DNA of 64,000 nt from assembly GCF_014297275.1 (NCBI RefSeq), contig NZ_JACOQK010000001.1:2418001-2482000 (forward strand), written 5' to 3'. Under the pieces are notes generated by a model. It did not search any database. It had not been told where the DNA came from and saw nothing but the letters and a program-made list of their open reading frames with translations. Position 1 is the stretch's first letter; each line of letters starts with the position of its first letter. This document shows, in pieces, positions 41,171 to 50,459 of the stretch. Origin of the DNA: Clostridium facile. Its GTDB lineage: Bacteria > Bacillota > Clostridia > Oscillospirales > Ruminococcaceae. Position numbers and translations under genes: made by a program.

Positions 41171-44100
41171 TTATTTTTTGCGTTTGGTGATTACAAGAGC
41201 AGCACCAGTTGCACCGAATAAGGTAAGGATACCAATGAGTGGGGCAACATCACCGGTTTGAGGAAGGTTATCTGCTGGATTGGAAGAAGTAGAAGAATTG
41301 CTAGAAGTATCGGATGGTGTGGATGGTTCAGAGGTGGATCCAGAGGAAGTGTCGTCAACTACCCGGTCTGTTTGTATCTGGATCAGTTGGGCTGGTTCTA
41401 CCATCCCCAGTTTTACTGGTGTTGCGGAAGCGAATTGCAAATATGCCTGTTGGTTCTGTCCGTTTCCGTCTTCCCCTTCTAATCCGTACTTGATCAGACG
41501 GTTGCGGATGCCAACTACTAATTGAATGGAAATTGTGTTTTCACCTGGTTTTAAGTATTGGGAAATATCTAGCTGATATGGTGCCATTGGTACAGCGATT
41601 GCTTCGCTTCCATTTACTGAAATTTCAGGTACGCCATATAGTGTGCCAAGCTGTAGGATATAATCCTGGGTTGGATCTACTTTGTCCAGATTAAATGTTG
41701 TTGTATACACGCCTGGGTCAGCGTTGTATTTTAAGGTTGGGTTGTCCCTCCAATTGGTGAGGGCTTGTTCACCGATTGCGGTATAGGTACCATTTACATC
41801 CTGTCCAGTAACAGTCAATGTCCATTGGTCAAGATTGGTTGTAGCAACTGGTTCATCTGGTGCAATAGGGTTGCCTTTGGATAAATCTGCTTTGGTAAAC
41901 ACTTCAGAGGAGGCGCCAATCAGTACAATGGAACCTTTTGCAGTTACTTCACCTTGTACGGTACCATTTACAACTGGAACTTCGTAGATTTCACCAGTTT
42001 GGGCATCCAATACATAAGCTGTCGTTAAGCTGGAATCCAAATGGAAGGTAACAGGTGTCGCCTCGTTGCTGTCGTTTGTGACAAAGATTAACTGTCCGTT
42101 ATTCCCTAAGTCACGGCGCATTGCAGCAAGGTTCTGATTGGTATCATAAGTAATTTCAGGGTTGGAATTTTCTTTTACAAATGCAGCCATCTGTGCTGCA
42201 TCGTCAAAGCTAGGACTATTTTCACGGGTAATCATAGCTTGTGCCAAATTTGCGACAATAGCATCTTGCGCCGCATAATCTCCAGCGGAGTAGGAAGGCT
42301 GCATGTAAGGTGTGGTTCCGTATATCGCTATAGGAGCGCCTGCGGAAGATAACTGGTCAATTGCTGTCATGGTAGATACAGGGATGGAAGATACATCTGG
42401 AAGAACTAGAGCATCATAGGTTTTTCCATTTACTATAATGCCGTTGTCATAGGTAGCGGATTCAATTAATTCTTCATTGATCCAATCCCATGCTAATCCA
42501 GCGTCATCCAGAGCGTTGATCACTGGGGCAAATTGGGCGCTGGTTTCATCCGCGAACAGTGGCAGGTAAACCAGAACATCCGCAGTGGATTTTCCTTCCC
42601 GGAACAGGTATTGCAACCGTGCTACATAATCATTTAAAGAATTGATATAATTGAAATATGGGTCTGCTTCAGAAATCGTAGTAGAAATATCATAGCCACT
42701 ATAACCGGAACAGAAGGCGGACCAGTTTTGTACCCCATAGCTGTTGGTTTCGTCGTTATAGACATAAGGGAAGCCATGGTAAATCATTTCGTTTACACCA
42801 GAAGATAAAATCTGGTCAGCCTGCTGGCGGTAAACTTCTGGCGTCATTTTAAAGTTTCCAGCCCCGTCTTCATCTACATAGAATACCATAGATTCACAGC
42901 TTACCATGTTTTTATCATAGAAATGGGCGCCGGAGCTAACTACTTTATTGTTTGCAACATTGCTTTGTTCTGTTTCTGGAATATCCTCCATGCTGGTAGC
43001 TTTAATAATATCCATTGGAGTGTTGTAGCCCTGTTGACGGAATAATAAACCAGTATCTTTTAGCGCTTCTTGGCTTCCTGTATACCATCCGTCGTAGAAT
43101 CCGTTTGCGACCGCCCTATTGTAATCATAATTCAAACGGTCGTTGATTCCTGCGTTTTCCGTATCCTCAAACGCAAATTCTGGTGCGCGGTTGCCGACAA
43201 AGAAAGAAGCAATTTGATCTTTACCAGGCATCAGTAATGCTGGGGTATAGTCTGTGATATCGTAACCATTGATTTCCTTAAAATCTTCTAATACGGTATC
43301 GCTGTAAATCCTTTGGGCAAAGAATTCATAGCTATCATTAAATGCTGCACGTAATGTTCCATCTTCTGTATAAGGAAGTAATGTTTTAATCTGTTCTAGC
43401 CAGTTATCGTAATAGCGGGCAACAGCGTCTGCATCCAATACATTTACCATGTAGGACTCTTCCCCTGGTGCACCTACTTCAACTGAACCAATCGGATTGC
43501 TTCCAACATACATGGAATATACCGCGATAATCTGCCATTGTGCGGAAGGGTCTGGGCATGTCCAGTTAAAAGTTCCGCTTTCCTTATCAAAGTCAGTGAT
43601 TTTTTCCACGCTGGTCATATCCAATGTTACCGTGTCGTTGAGTACTGTATAATCAGGATTGCGTTCCCCATCCATCACTTTTGCGGCTAATAGAGTGATC
43701 AGTTTAGCGGTTTCTGGATGGTAGTTCATAGTTCGCCATCCGGGTTTAATTGTAGAATCGTTGTTGTTTGGGTCAAACAGTTCATACATGTAATTTTTAT
43801 CGCTTAATTTTGGGATTGCAGCGTTTATCTGGTCACTGTTTACCACAACATCAGCAGACATTAATGTTTGTTCATTGTCCTCTAATGGTACAAAATCGGC
43901 GCCTGCACAGTAGCCACTGCCCATATTTAGATCTACTGTCATCCCTTTTTCCCGGGCAAAATCCAATACAGCCCGAACTTTTTCAAAAAATTCCTCTGTG
44001 CCAAAATCCTTTACAGGGCTATTTGGATCGGAGGTTGCTTCTGGTTTTAAGGAATAGTCAAATGGTTGGATTTCTACCCCGCCAAAACCATTATCATATA

Positions 44101-44323
44101 ATACCTGCATTTCCCGCAGCAATTCATCTACCTGGACATCACCACCAGGCCACCACCAACGTACTTTTGGACGGTAATCACTGCCTGGGTCTTTAAAAGA
44201 GTTTGCCAGGGCTGTTGTTTGGCTATCAGTTGCCATTGCTGGAAAACTTGCAATTGTAGCAGTAGCTGCTAAAGCAGCAGCCATACCAACCGCAAGAATC
44301 CTTTTTTTCCAAGAATATTTCAT
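41171..44323 (-). CDS. Cell-wall-anchored GH106 family glycosidase (alpha-L-rhamnosidase type)
   Basis: The 1050-residue protein starts with a signal peptide (cleavage after AMA, ~residue 31), chosen from an AAAAGGAGG site before ATG 44323; a longer upstream frame is AT-rich and not signal-like. The catalytic part shows the GH106 hallmark VRWWWPGG, then MQVLYDNGFGGVEIQPF and LNMGSGYCAGADF; GH106 members remove terminal alpha-L-rhamnose from plant or pectic glycans. A C-terminal sugar-binding beta-domain follows (~880-1000), then a Ser/Thr linker and the sorting signal LPQTG at residue 1020, hydrophobic helix and KRKK. The enzyme should sit on the outer cell wall. It is divergent from an AraC regulator. 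Confidence 0.85.
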   Translation of the reverse strand: MKYSWKKRILAVGMAAALAATATIASFPAMATDSQTTALANSFKDPGSDYRPKVRWWWPGGDVQVDELLREMQVLYDNGFGGVEIQPFDYSLKPEATSDPNSPVKDFGTEEFFEKVRAVLDFAREKGMTVDLNMGSGYCAGADFVPLEDNEQTLMSADVVVNSDQINAAIPKLSDKNYMYELFDPNNNDSTIKPGWRTMNYHPETAKLITLLAAKVMDGERNPDYTVLNDTVTLDMTSVEKITDFDKESGTFNWTCPDPSAQWQIIAVYSMYVGSNPIGSVEVGAPGEESYMVNVLDADAVARYYDNWLEQIKTLLPYTEDGTLRAAFNDSYEFFAQRIYSDTVLEDFKEINGYDITDYTPALLMPGKDQIASFFVGNRAPEFAFEDTENAGINDRLNYDYNRAVANGFYDGWYTGSQEALKDTGLLFRQQGYNTPMDIIKATSMEDIPETEQSNVANNKVVSSGAHFYDKNMVSCESMVFYVDEDGAGNFKMTPEVYRQQADQILSSGVNEMIYHGFPYVYNDETNSYGVQNWSAFCSGYSGYDISTTISEADPYFNYINSLNDYVARLQYLFREGKSTADVLVYLPLFADETSAQFAPVINALDDAGLAWDWINEELIESATYDNGIIVNGKTYDALVLPDVSSIPVSTMTAIDQLSSAGAPIAIYGTTPYMQPSYSAGDYAAQDAIVANLAQAMITRENSPSFDDAAQMAAFVKENSNPEITYDTNQNLAAMRRDLGNNGQLIFVTNDSNEATPVTFHLDSSLTTAYVLDAQTGEIYEVPVVNGTVQGEVTAKGSIVLIGASSEVFTKADLSKGNPIAPDEPVATTNLDQWTLTVTGQDVNGTYTAIGEQALTNWRDNPTLKYNADPGVYTTTFNLDKVDPTQDYILQLGTLYGVPEISVNGSEAIAVPMAPYQLDISQYLKPGENTISIQLVVGIRNRLIKYGLEGEDGNGQNQQAYLQFASATPVKLGMVEPAQLIQIQTDRVVDDTSSGSTSEPSTPSDTSSNSSTSSNPADNLPQTGDVAPLIGILTLFGATGAALVITKRKK

Positions 44324-44707
44324 TGCTTTTCCTCCTTTTAATTGGGTGTGTTTCCTTTGCGATAACCTCATTATAACAAAACAAAATGGAACGAAAAATA
44401 GAAAAAATAGAACAGATTGAATTTCAAATATATAAAAAGTAGAACAAAAAAACAATATTATAATTAATTTTTTGTATGAAACGCAGCAAAAAATTAGTGG
44501 TTTACAATAAAAATTCAATTTTCTATTTAACTGTTTTTACTAAATTTAAAAGATTGGTTTGTGAAATTATTACAATAAATAAAGAAGAAAATTGTTCTAT
44601 TTTACGGTTGTTTTGCAAAAATGGTTTGGTTGTGTCTATTGAAATAATGAAAGAAAGTGAATATAATTGAAGTATCTAGAAAAAGAAAGGGATAAGGGAG
44701 AAATAGA
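44324..44707. promoter_or_regulatory. Divergent AT-rich control region between GH106 and AraC genes
   Basis: About 380 bp, very AT-rich. TATAAT is present on the minus strand at 44456-44461 and would fit GH106 transcription; TATAAT also occurs on the plus strand near 44663. Repeated TAGAACA-like words occur at 44380-44450. A 64-codon Lys/Ile-rich frame at 44476-44670 is probably chance. AraC binding sites are expected but not defined. Confidence 0.4.
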
Positions 44708-45718
44708 ATGTCAGAAATACAAACAGTAGAACAGTTTATAATGTCCTATGCCAAAAATAATGTGACGGGGAGTAAGGAATTTTCCCAATTTACCAGTTCC
44801 CACTATGGGTATCTCGCCCATAAACAGGATGGAACAGCAGTATTTGGGACGCAAAGGATTTTTCAAGGGGATCATTTGAGGATTTATCTCCATCCCTTTA
44901 ATGCTCCTTTATATGGGCTATCCCCAAAACATTACCACAATTATTTTGAGATGGGATATTTGTTACGAGGCAGGGCAACCAGTATCAGTGATGGAGTGGA
45001 AACAGAACTTATAGCGGGAGATCTATTTATTTGTAATTTGCAATCCCTTCATCAATGTAAAACATTCGGGACAGACGATTACCTATTTAATATCATGATT
45101 ATGCCCAGTATGTTTGATGATAGCTTTTTGCAGATGATTGAAGGGAATCACCTGTTCACCTCATTTTTTATGAATTCTATCATGAATGTAAACAATGAAA
45201 ATTCCTGTATGGTTTTTCATCTACAACCAGAGAGTTCTCTGCAGTTTTTCCTGCATAAATTGATGGTAGAATATCTGTCTCATCCAGAGCAAAAAGACCC
45301 TGTTTATTTACGGCTGCTATTGGCATGTTTTTTTCGGGAATTGGGGAGAAATTATGGGGACAAAATGGAACAGGAAAGCCAGCAGGAACAAAAAGATTTG
45401 TCTATTTCCCAGGTAATTTCCTACTTAACAGACCATTTTTCTACCGCTACCCTGCAATCTACTGCGGAACATTTCCACTATACTACTCGGTTTATGACAG
45501 GGTATATTTCCCGTTATACCAACCAGTCTTTCTCTGATATCATGAAAGAATTAAAGTTGCGAAAGACCTGTGAGTATATTTTGAATACTGATGATACTTT
45601 TGAAGTTATTGCGGAAAAAGTGGGATATAGTAGTAGCGGTTATCTAAACTCTGTCTTTCGCAAAAAATTTGGAATGAGCATGGGGGAATACCGAAAGTAC
45701 CATCGTGGAAAAAAATAA
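44708..45718 (+). CDS. AraC-family transcriptional regulator
   Basis: The 336-residue protein has an N-terminal cupin sensor domain (HYHNYFEMGYLLRGRATS; ELIAGDLFICN) and two C-terminal helix-turn-helix units: TLQSTAEHFHYTTRFMTGYISRYT and FEVIAEKVGYSSSGYLNSVFRKKFGMSMGEYRK. Such regulators usually activate sugar-use genes when the sugar binds the cupin. Its divergent placement next to the GH106 gene suggests that it controls that gene, perhaps in answer to rhamnose or an oligosaccharide. AAGGGAG precedes the ATG. Confidence 0.9.
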   Translation: MSEIQTVEQFIMSYAKNNVTGSKEFSQFTSSHYGYLAHKQDGTAVFGTQRIFQGDHLRIYLHPFNAPLYGLSPKHYHNYFEMGYLLRGRATSISDGVETELIAGDLFICNLQSLHQCKTFGTDDYLFNIMIMPSMFDDSFLQMIEGNHLFTSFFMNSIMNVNNENSCMVFHLQPESSLQFFLHKLMVEYLSHPEQKDPVYLRLLLACFFRELGRNYGDKMEQESQQEQKDLSISQVISYLTDHFSTATLQSTAEHFHYTTRFMTGYISRYTNQSFSDIMKELKLRKTCEYILNTDDTFEVIAEKVGYSSSGYLNSVFRKKFGMSMGEYRKYHRGKK

Positions 45719-45846
45719 TGTTTTATGATATGTTCATCTTAGAAACTAATGAGAACAACTATTGAATTTATATACAAAAAGAGAAATCCGTAGAGTTGGA
45801 TTTCAATGGCATCTTCAAAATGAATACCCTAGTAAGTATCTAAAGA

Positions 45847-45876
45847 AAAAACGCCCTATTTTTATAGGGCGTTTTT
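45847..45876. terminator. Bidirectional terminator
   Basis: A 13-bp perfect stem (45847-45859 with 45864-45876) between the convergent AraC and DUF2461 genes, with A and T tracts on both strands. Confidence 0.85.
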
Positions 45877-45894
45877 AAAGGTTCAGCTATAAAG

Positions 45895-46587
45895 TTAATC
45901 TTCCCGGTTGTTATGGCTTCTTCTCGTTTCCACTGCCATGAGAAAATCATAAACAGGTTTTAGTTGTTCAAAACCTTTGGCAATTGTTTGGTATAAATCT
46001 TCCGAGAAAACCAGGTCGAAATCTGTAATGGTATTGGAAACTCCAATCTGCTTCCGATCTAGCCAGTTTTTGATATCCTCTGGTTCATTTGGCGCTTTGC
46101 TCCGTTTCAATGGTTCCCCATATAAGGAGAAGATTTTTGCTTTTTCCACTGCCTGTTTTGCCTGTAAAAAAGCAGGTTCTTTCTTTAAAATCATATCCCG
46201 GTAGCACAGCATAGATTCACTGGATACTTTGTAGTATCCCACTCCATATTCAAGACCATTGGCGGAAATATCAGCAAAATATGCAGGTAATCCATGGTAC
46301 AGTTTTTTATCTCGGATAAACAAAATCCACATATTGTCTCGGTACAAAGATTTATCTTTGGAAAAACGAGTGTCCCGATAAATACGTGAAATCGCTTTTG
46401 TGGGCTTTGGAATTGTAATAAATTGAGGGTCAATTTTCAGTACAGTTGGAGTTAATTTTTCTACCAAATCGACCAGAGGGTCTAATACTAGTTCCTGATA
46501 TTCCTGCTTGTGGGAATGGAACCATTCTTTGTTATTATTGAGTTTGTTTTCAAATAAAAAGTCCAGTGTTTGAGGGGTAAAACGCAT
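45895..46587 (-). CDS. DUF2461 family protein
   Basis: The 230-residue protein matches DUF2461: MRFTPQTLDFLFENKLNNNKEWFHSHKQEYQE at the start in pieces, then RIYRDTRFSKDKSLYRDN and GYYKVSSESMLCYRDMI. The function of this widespread family is unknown. The ATG at 46587 follows AGGAGGAATG; a longer frame starts 36 nt upstream without a site. No partner gene is adjacent. Confidence 0.85.
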   Translation of the reverse strand: MRFTPQTLDFLFENKLNNNKEWFHSHKQEYQELVLDPLVDLVEKLTPTVLKIDPQFITIPKPTKAISRIYRDTRFSKDKSLYRDNMWILFIRDKKLYHGLPAYFADISANGLEYGVGYYKVSSESMLCYRDMILKKEPAFLQAKQAVEKAKIFSLYGEPLKRSKAPNEPEDIKNWLDRKQIGVSNTITDFDLVFSEDLYQTIAKGFEQLKPVYDFLMAVETRRSHNNRED

Positions 46588-46821
46588 CCAATCATTCCTC
46601 CTTAGAAGATCTGCCTCATCCAAAATAGAAATGGTACGATTGATAAGATTATTATACCGTTATTTTAGAAAAAAGACAAATCTATTTTTTCGACAATATC
46701 AGATTCTAGTATAGAAGGAATGGAAGATAGAAAAACGGAATGATCAAAATATAGGATAGATACAAGTATGAATTTTTGTAGATTATAGTAAAATAGAGTA
46801 AGGATTATATTTTAGTGTGAT

Positions 46822-46853
46822 AAAAGGGTACAGAATGTTATCTGTACCCTTTT
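46822..46853 (-). terminator. gldA terminator
   Basis: A 13-bp perfect stem (46822-46834 with 46841-46853) 4 nt beyond the gldA stop codon on the minus strand. Confidence 0.85.
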
Positions 46854-46856
46854 GGA

Positions 46857-47954
46857 TTATTCTCCTAAGAAATAATGGCCATATGCGTCCGCTGCCAAAA
46901 TAGCGGATTTTACTTTTTCTGGTGTTACTTCAAATGGCATATTATGTAGCGTATCATTTTCTGCACAGGCGGCGGTTGCTACTGCCATGATTTTTTCATC
47001 GGTTACTTCTTGGACACCCAACTGTTTTAAGGTGACAGGAAGGCCGACTTCAATACAGAAGTCAATAATATCCGCTAGTTCTTCCATTGGAATGTTTTCC
47101 AGAATCAATTGTGTAATCGTACCAAACGCTACTTTTTCCCCATGGTACATATGGTGGCATTCTTCCAGTACAGTAAATCCATTATGAATTGCATGGGCAC
47201 CAGCAAGTCCACCGCTTTCAAAGCCTAAACCAGAAAGTAAGGTATTAGCTTCAATCACCTTTTCAACGGATTCTGTACAAGCACCAGCTTCCAACGCGAT
47301 TTTTGCTTTCACACCTTCTTCCATCAAGGTATCAAAACAGAGTTTTGCAAGTGCCATAGCAGCTCCAGTTGCCTTTCCGCCAGCACATGTAGCAGCATCG
47401 GAGCGTTGGCATGCCCTTGCTTCAAAATAGGTAGCCAAAGCATCCCCAATCCCTGCAACTGTTAAACGGACAGGGGATTTTACAATAATATCAGTGTCCA
47501 TTAATACTAGGTTTGGATTAGAAGGAAGGAATAAATATTCCTCAAACACCCCTTCATCGGTATAGATAACAGAAAGGGCACTACATGGAGCATCGGTAGA
47601 AGCAATGGTCGGACAGATTAATACAGGTGTGTTTTTATAATAGGCAACTGCTTTTGCAGTATCAAAGATTTTTCCACCACCAATACCAATTACAAAATCA
47701 CAGTTTTCCTGCTCCATTACGGCTACCAAACGGTTGATTTCGTTTTTACTACATTCTCCGTTGAACAAGTCAAATTGATAGGTGCAATCCTGGTTTTGGA
47801 AACTCGCTTCAATTTCCGCGCCAATTCGTTTTTTTCCACCACTGCTAATCAGGATTAAAGCTTTTTTTCCGTATCCAGCAGCATATTCTCCAATTTTTTT
47901 CATTTCTCCAGAACCCTGTATATATTTTCCAGGGCTAATTAAAACTTTTGCCAT
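46857..47954 (-). CDS. gldA: Glycerol dehydrogenase (iron/zinc alcohol dehydrogenase family)
   Basis: The 365-residue enzyme oxidises glycerol to dihydroxyacetone with NAD+, or runs backwards on related ketols and aldehydes such as lactaldehyde. GldA features are the N-terminal SPGKYIQGSGEMKKIGEY, nucleotide motif GIGGGKIFDTAKAVAYY, PTIASTDAPCSALSVIY, and zinc ligands in GIGDALATYFEA (Asp), GAHAIHNGF (His) and MYHGEKVAFGT (His). GGAGG precedes the ATG. It is not next to the dehydratase but could supply or use the same three-carbon diols. Confidence 0.93.
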   Translation of the reverse strand: MAKVLISPGKYIQGSGEMKKIGEYAAGYGKKALILISSGGKKRIGAEIEASFQNQDCTYQFDLFNGECSKNEINRLVAVMEQENCDFVIGIGGGKIFDTAKAVAYYKNTPVLICPTIASTDAPCSALSVIYTDEGVFEEYLFLPSNPNLVLMDTDIIVKSPVRLTVAGIGDALATYFEARACQRSDAATCAGGKATGAAMALAKLCFDTLMEEGVKAKIALEAGACTESVEKVIEANTLLSGLGFESGGLAGAHAIHNGFTVLEECHHMYHGEKVAFGTITQLILENIPMEELADIIDFCIEVGLPVTLKQLGVQEVTDEKIMAVATAACAENDTLHNMPFEVTPEKVKSAILAADAYGHYFLGE

Positions 47955-47976
47955 GATAAAAACCTCCTTACTTTAC

Positions 47977-47992
47977 AAAAGACACGTCTTTT
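47977..47992 (-). promoter_or_regulatory. Candidate operator in the gldA 5' region
   Basis: AAAAGAC-AC-GTCTTTT, 7-bp arms, lies 23 bp before the gldA start and just downstream of a minus-strand TATAAT (48003-48008). Its place suggests a repressor site; the regulator is unknown. Confidence 0.4.
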
Positions 47993-48189
47993 ATTTATTC
48001 AAATTATAACATAGCCAAAAGATAAAATACAGCGATTTATAAAAATATTTTTCGGTTGTTTTGTAAAGAAGAGTCTGGATAAAATTTGTATAAAAAAGCA
48101 AAAATAACCTTCCTTTTTTCTTGCGGTTATGGGCTTTGTTGTGATATAATAAAAAATAAAAAGAATTGTATTTTAGGAGGCGAATCGGT

Positions 48190-48666
48190 TTGAAACGGAA
48201 GGACTACCTTTCTTGGGATGAATATTTTATTGGGATTGCAATGCTCTCCGCACAACGCAGTAAAGACCCTAATACACAAGTAGGGGCGTGTATTGTAGAT
48301 GGGGATCATAAAATTTTATCATTGGGCTATAACGGCATGCCAGTAGGGTGTAGTGATGACCGGCTTCCTTGGAATAATCAAGGGGATGCTTTAAATACAA
48401 AATATATGTTTGTGTGCCATGCAGAACTAAATGCTATTTTAAATAGCGGGAAAGATTTAAAAGGTTCTACTATTTATACCACCTTGTTCCCCTGTAACGA
48501 GTGTGCCAAGGCAATTATCCAGGCAGGAATTCGGCATGTGGTATACTTATCGGACAAATATGCAGAGACTGATGCTACTATTGCTTCTAAAAGAATGTTT
48601 GATATGGCAGGGGTCACCTACCATGAATATAATCTTCACGGTAAAACGTTAGAGTTGAATTTATAA
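48190..48666 (+). CDS. Deoxycytidylate (dCMP) deaminase
   Basis: The 158-residue enzyme converts dCMP to dUMP for thymidylate synthesis. Zinc ligands and the catalytic Glu lie in HAELNAIL and PCNECAK; the N-terminal WDEYFIGIAMLSAQRSKDP and GYNGMP segments are typical of the dCMP deaminase/ComEB group. The TTG at 48190 follows AGGAGG at 9 nt; a TTG 24 nt upstream precedes that site and is rejected. It is divergent from gldA. Confidence 0.92.
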   Translation: MKRKDYLSWDEYFIGIAMLSAQRSKDPNTQVGACIVDGDHKILSLGYNGMPVGCSDDRLPWNNQGDALNTKYMFVCHAELNAILNSGKDLKGSTIYTTLFPCNECAKAIIQAGIRHVVYLSDKYAETDATIASKRMFDMAGVTYHEYNLHGKTLELNL

Positions 48667-49007
48667 AAAGAATTATCTTATTTTGTAAAACGGGTATTAT
48701 TTTATAGGAAAGATAGTTTTTACAGCTTGGTATGCAGGATTTCTAATAGATTGTTTCGCAGATAGGCTGTTTTAAAATCTATTCCAAACATAAGGATAGA
48801 AACTCTTTTCAAAACCAGGGTTGTTTTGATTGGATTTTTTTCATATATCAATGTGAGGCAGATTTTAGAACCAACACGATACATATGTTAGTGACATAAT
48901 GTAATAAAAATTGCCTACCTGAATCCAAAGATTCGGGTAGGTTTTTTGTTTGTTTTGTTTGTTACAGTTTAGAAATAAATTATTCACTGGTTTTTTTGGC
49001 TGCCCGA
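48667..49007. other. Gene-free stretch with a late terminator
   Basis: No gene is supported. The only clear element is the hairpin at 48914-48941. Confidence 0.4.
48914..48947 (+). terminator. Intrinsic terminator
   Basis: A 12-bp stem with one T-G pair (48914-48925 with 48930-48941) followed by TTTTTT. It lies ~250 nt after the dCMP deaminase and shields the lipoprotein operon. Confidence 0.82.
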
Positions 49008-49036
49008 TTGTAAATTGGAAAGTAATATGATAAAAT
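49008..49036 (+). promoter_or_regulatory. Promoter of the lipoprotein/two-component gene row
   Basis: TTGTAA (49008-49013), 17-bp spacer, TAAAAT (49031-49036), 51 bp before the first start codon. Confidence 0.6.
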
Positions 49037-49087
49037 AAGAATGATTATCATGGATGATTATGTGGTTTTTCAGAGAGGGGGATAAGA

Positions 49088-50455
49088 TTGAAAAGGATCA
49101 TTGCGGTTATCTTGGCTTGTTTATGTTGTATTTCCTTAACGGGATGCGACTATGTCCAAACAGATATTGATAGCATGATCTCCCCACCGAAAATGACAGA
49201 ACAGCAAGCGGATATTTACAAGGCAATGAAAAAGTCTTCCCTAGTCGAGGATGATGTTGTACTAAAATACCCACAGAATGGGACCAACCGCTCCGCAATT
49301 GTGATGCAGGATATTGATACCGAGATTTCTGAGGAAGCAATGGTATTTTATAAAAATGTAAGTAAAACAACATCCAGCGATATGGGGCTAAAAATTTGTT
49401 TGTTGGACCAAATAGATGGAAACTGGAAGGCAAAATGGACCGTTCCCCTCAGCGGGACCTCGATTGACCAAGTTTCTTTTTTAAAGGAACCGGATACCAA
49501 CCAAAAATTTGTGATTGTAGGGACATCTGATGAGAAAAAAACGCAAAAGCAATATCAGGTATTCTCCTACACACAGCAGGGCTTTTACGAAGTATACACC
49601 AACTCTTACCAAGTGTTGGAAGTATATGATTTAAACCAAGATGGTAGAGATGAGATCATTACTGTAGTACAATCAGGGGATTTACAGGATAGCAAGGCCA
49701 CTGTAAAAGAAAAAACACAAATTGAAACCATGGCGGTGGTAACAGAATATCTTGGAGGGCAATTCCATCAAACATACCAAACGCCCATGAATCAAATTGT
49801 TGCGGATTATATTAAAATTACAAAAAATGAGGATTCGTTTGGCCGGCCTGCCTTATTCTTGGATGAACTGATTGGAAGCTCTACTTATGCAACCGAAATT
49901 TTAACTTTTTCGGATGGACAACTGGTGAATTTAACCTATGGTTCGGATATTTTTAGCCAAACAGTAAGGACGCAAGTGCCTTCCTGTTATGATATTAACA
50001 GGGATGGGAAAATCGAGATCCCGAATACCAGCTTTATGCCTGGTTATAACGAGGAAAGTGAAAATCCAGTGTATTTGACAAAATGGTACCAACTGGAAAA
50101 TGGAGTATTCCAACTGGTAAGTAACACCTATATTAACTACGCCCAAGGATTTGGAATTATTTTGCCCCAAACCTGGGAGCAAACAGTAAGCGCCAACTCT
50201 GTTGTGGAAAAAGATGAGATCGATTTTTATATTTATCAGGATAATACAGAACAACAGGAAAAGATTTTTACTTTAAAAATGGATACTTCTGCCAACATCC
50301 GAAGTACCGGGATGCCAACGGGGTATTTTGAAATTATGACAATGGGGCAGATTGTATTTTTGGCGAAATTGTACCAAACTTCTGACCCACAATACAATTT
50401 GACAGAACAACAATTAAAAGAAAATTTTATTGATTTACATTTAATGGGGGAATAG
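49088..50455 (+). CDS. Secreted lipoprotein, probable accessory of the adjacent two-component system
   Basis: The 455-residue protein has a lipoprotein signal (hydrophobic helix, LTGC with lipidated Cys20). The mature part is beta-rich and contains two calcium-loop-like, FG-GAP-type motifs, YDLNQDGRDEI near residue 180 and YDINRDGKIEI near 303, spaced as in a beta-propeller. The start is TTG at 49088 after GAGAGGGGG. It is only 4 nt from the response regulator gene, and the kinase follows, so an outer-surface sensor or inhibitor role for the kinase is a reasonable inference. I do not recognise a named family. Confidence 0.75.
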   Translation: MKRIIAVILACLCCISLTGCDYVQTDIDSMISPPKMTEQQADIYKAMKKSSLVEDDVVLKYPQNGTNRSAIVMQDIDTEISEEAMVFYKNVSKTTSSDMGLKICLLDQIDGNWKAKWTVPLSGTSIDQVSFLKEPDTNQKFVIVGTSDEKKTQKQYQVFSYTQQGFYEVYTNSYQVLEVYDLNQDGRDEIITVVQSGDLQDSKATVKEKTQIETMAVVTEYLGGQFHQTYQTPMNQIVADYIKITKNEDSFGRPALFLDELIGSSTYATEILTFSDGQLVNLTYGSDIFSQTVRTQVPSCYDINRDGKIEIPNTSFMPGYNEESENPVYLTKWYQLENGVFQLVSNTYINYAQGFGIILPQTWEQTVSANSVVEKDEIDFYIYQDNTEQQEKIFTLKMDTSANIRSTGMPTGYFEIMTMGQIVFLAKLYQTSDPQYNLTEQQLKENFIDLHLMGE

Positions 50456-50459
50456 AAGG

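Noticed and set aside
44324..44518. Longer N-terminus for the GH106 protein
   Set aside because: The extension is AT-rich noise; the ATG at 44323 has AAAAGGAGG and a proper signal peptide.
44476..44670. 64-codon Lys/Ile-rich frame between GH106 and AraC genes
   Set aside because: Composition mirrors the AT-rich control region, and no ribosome site is present.
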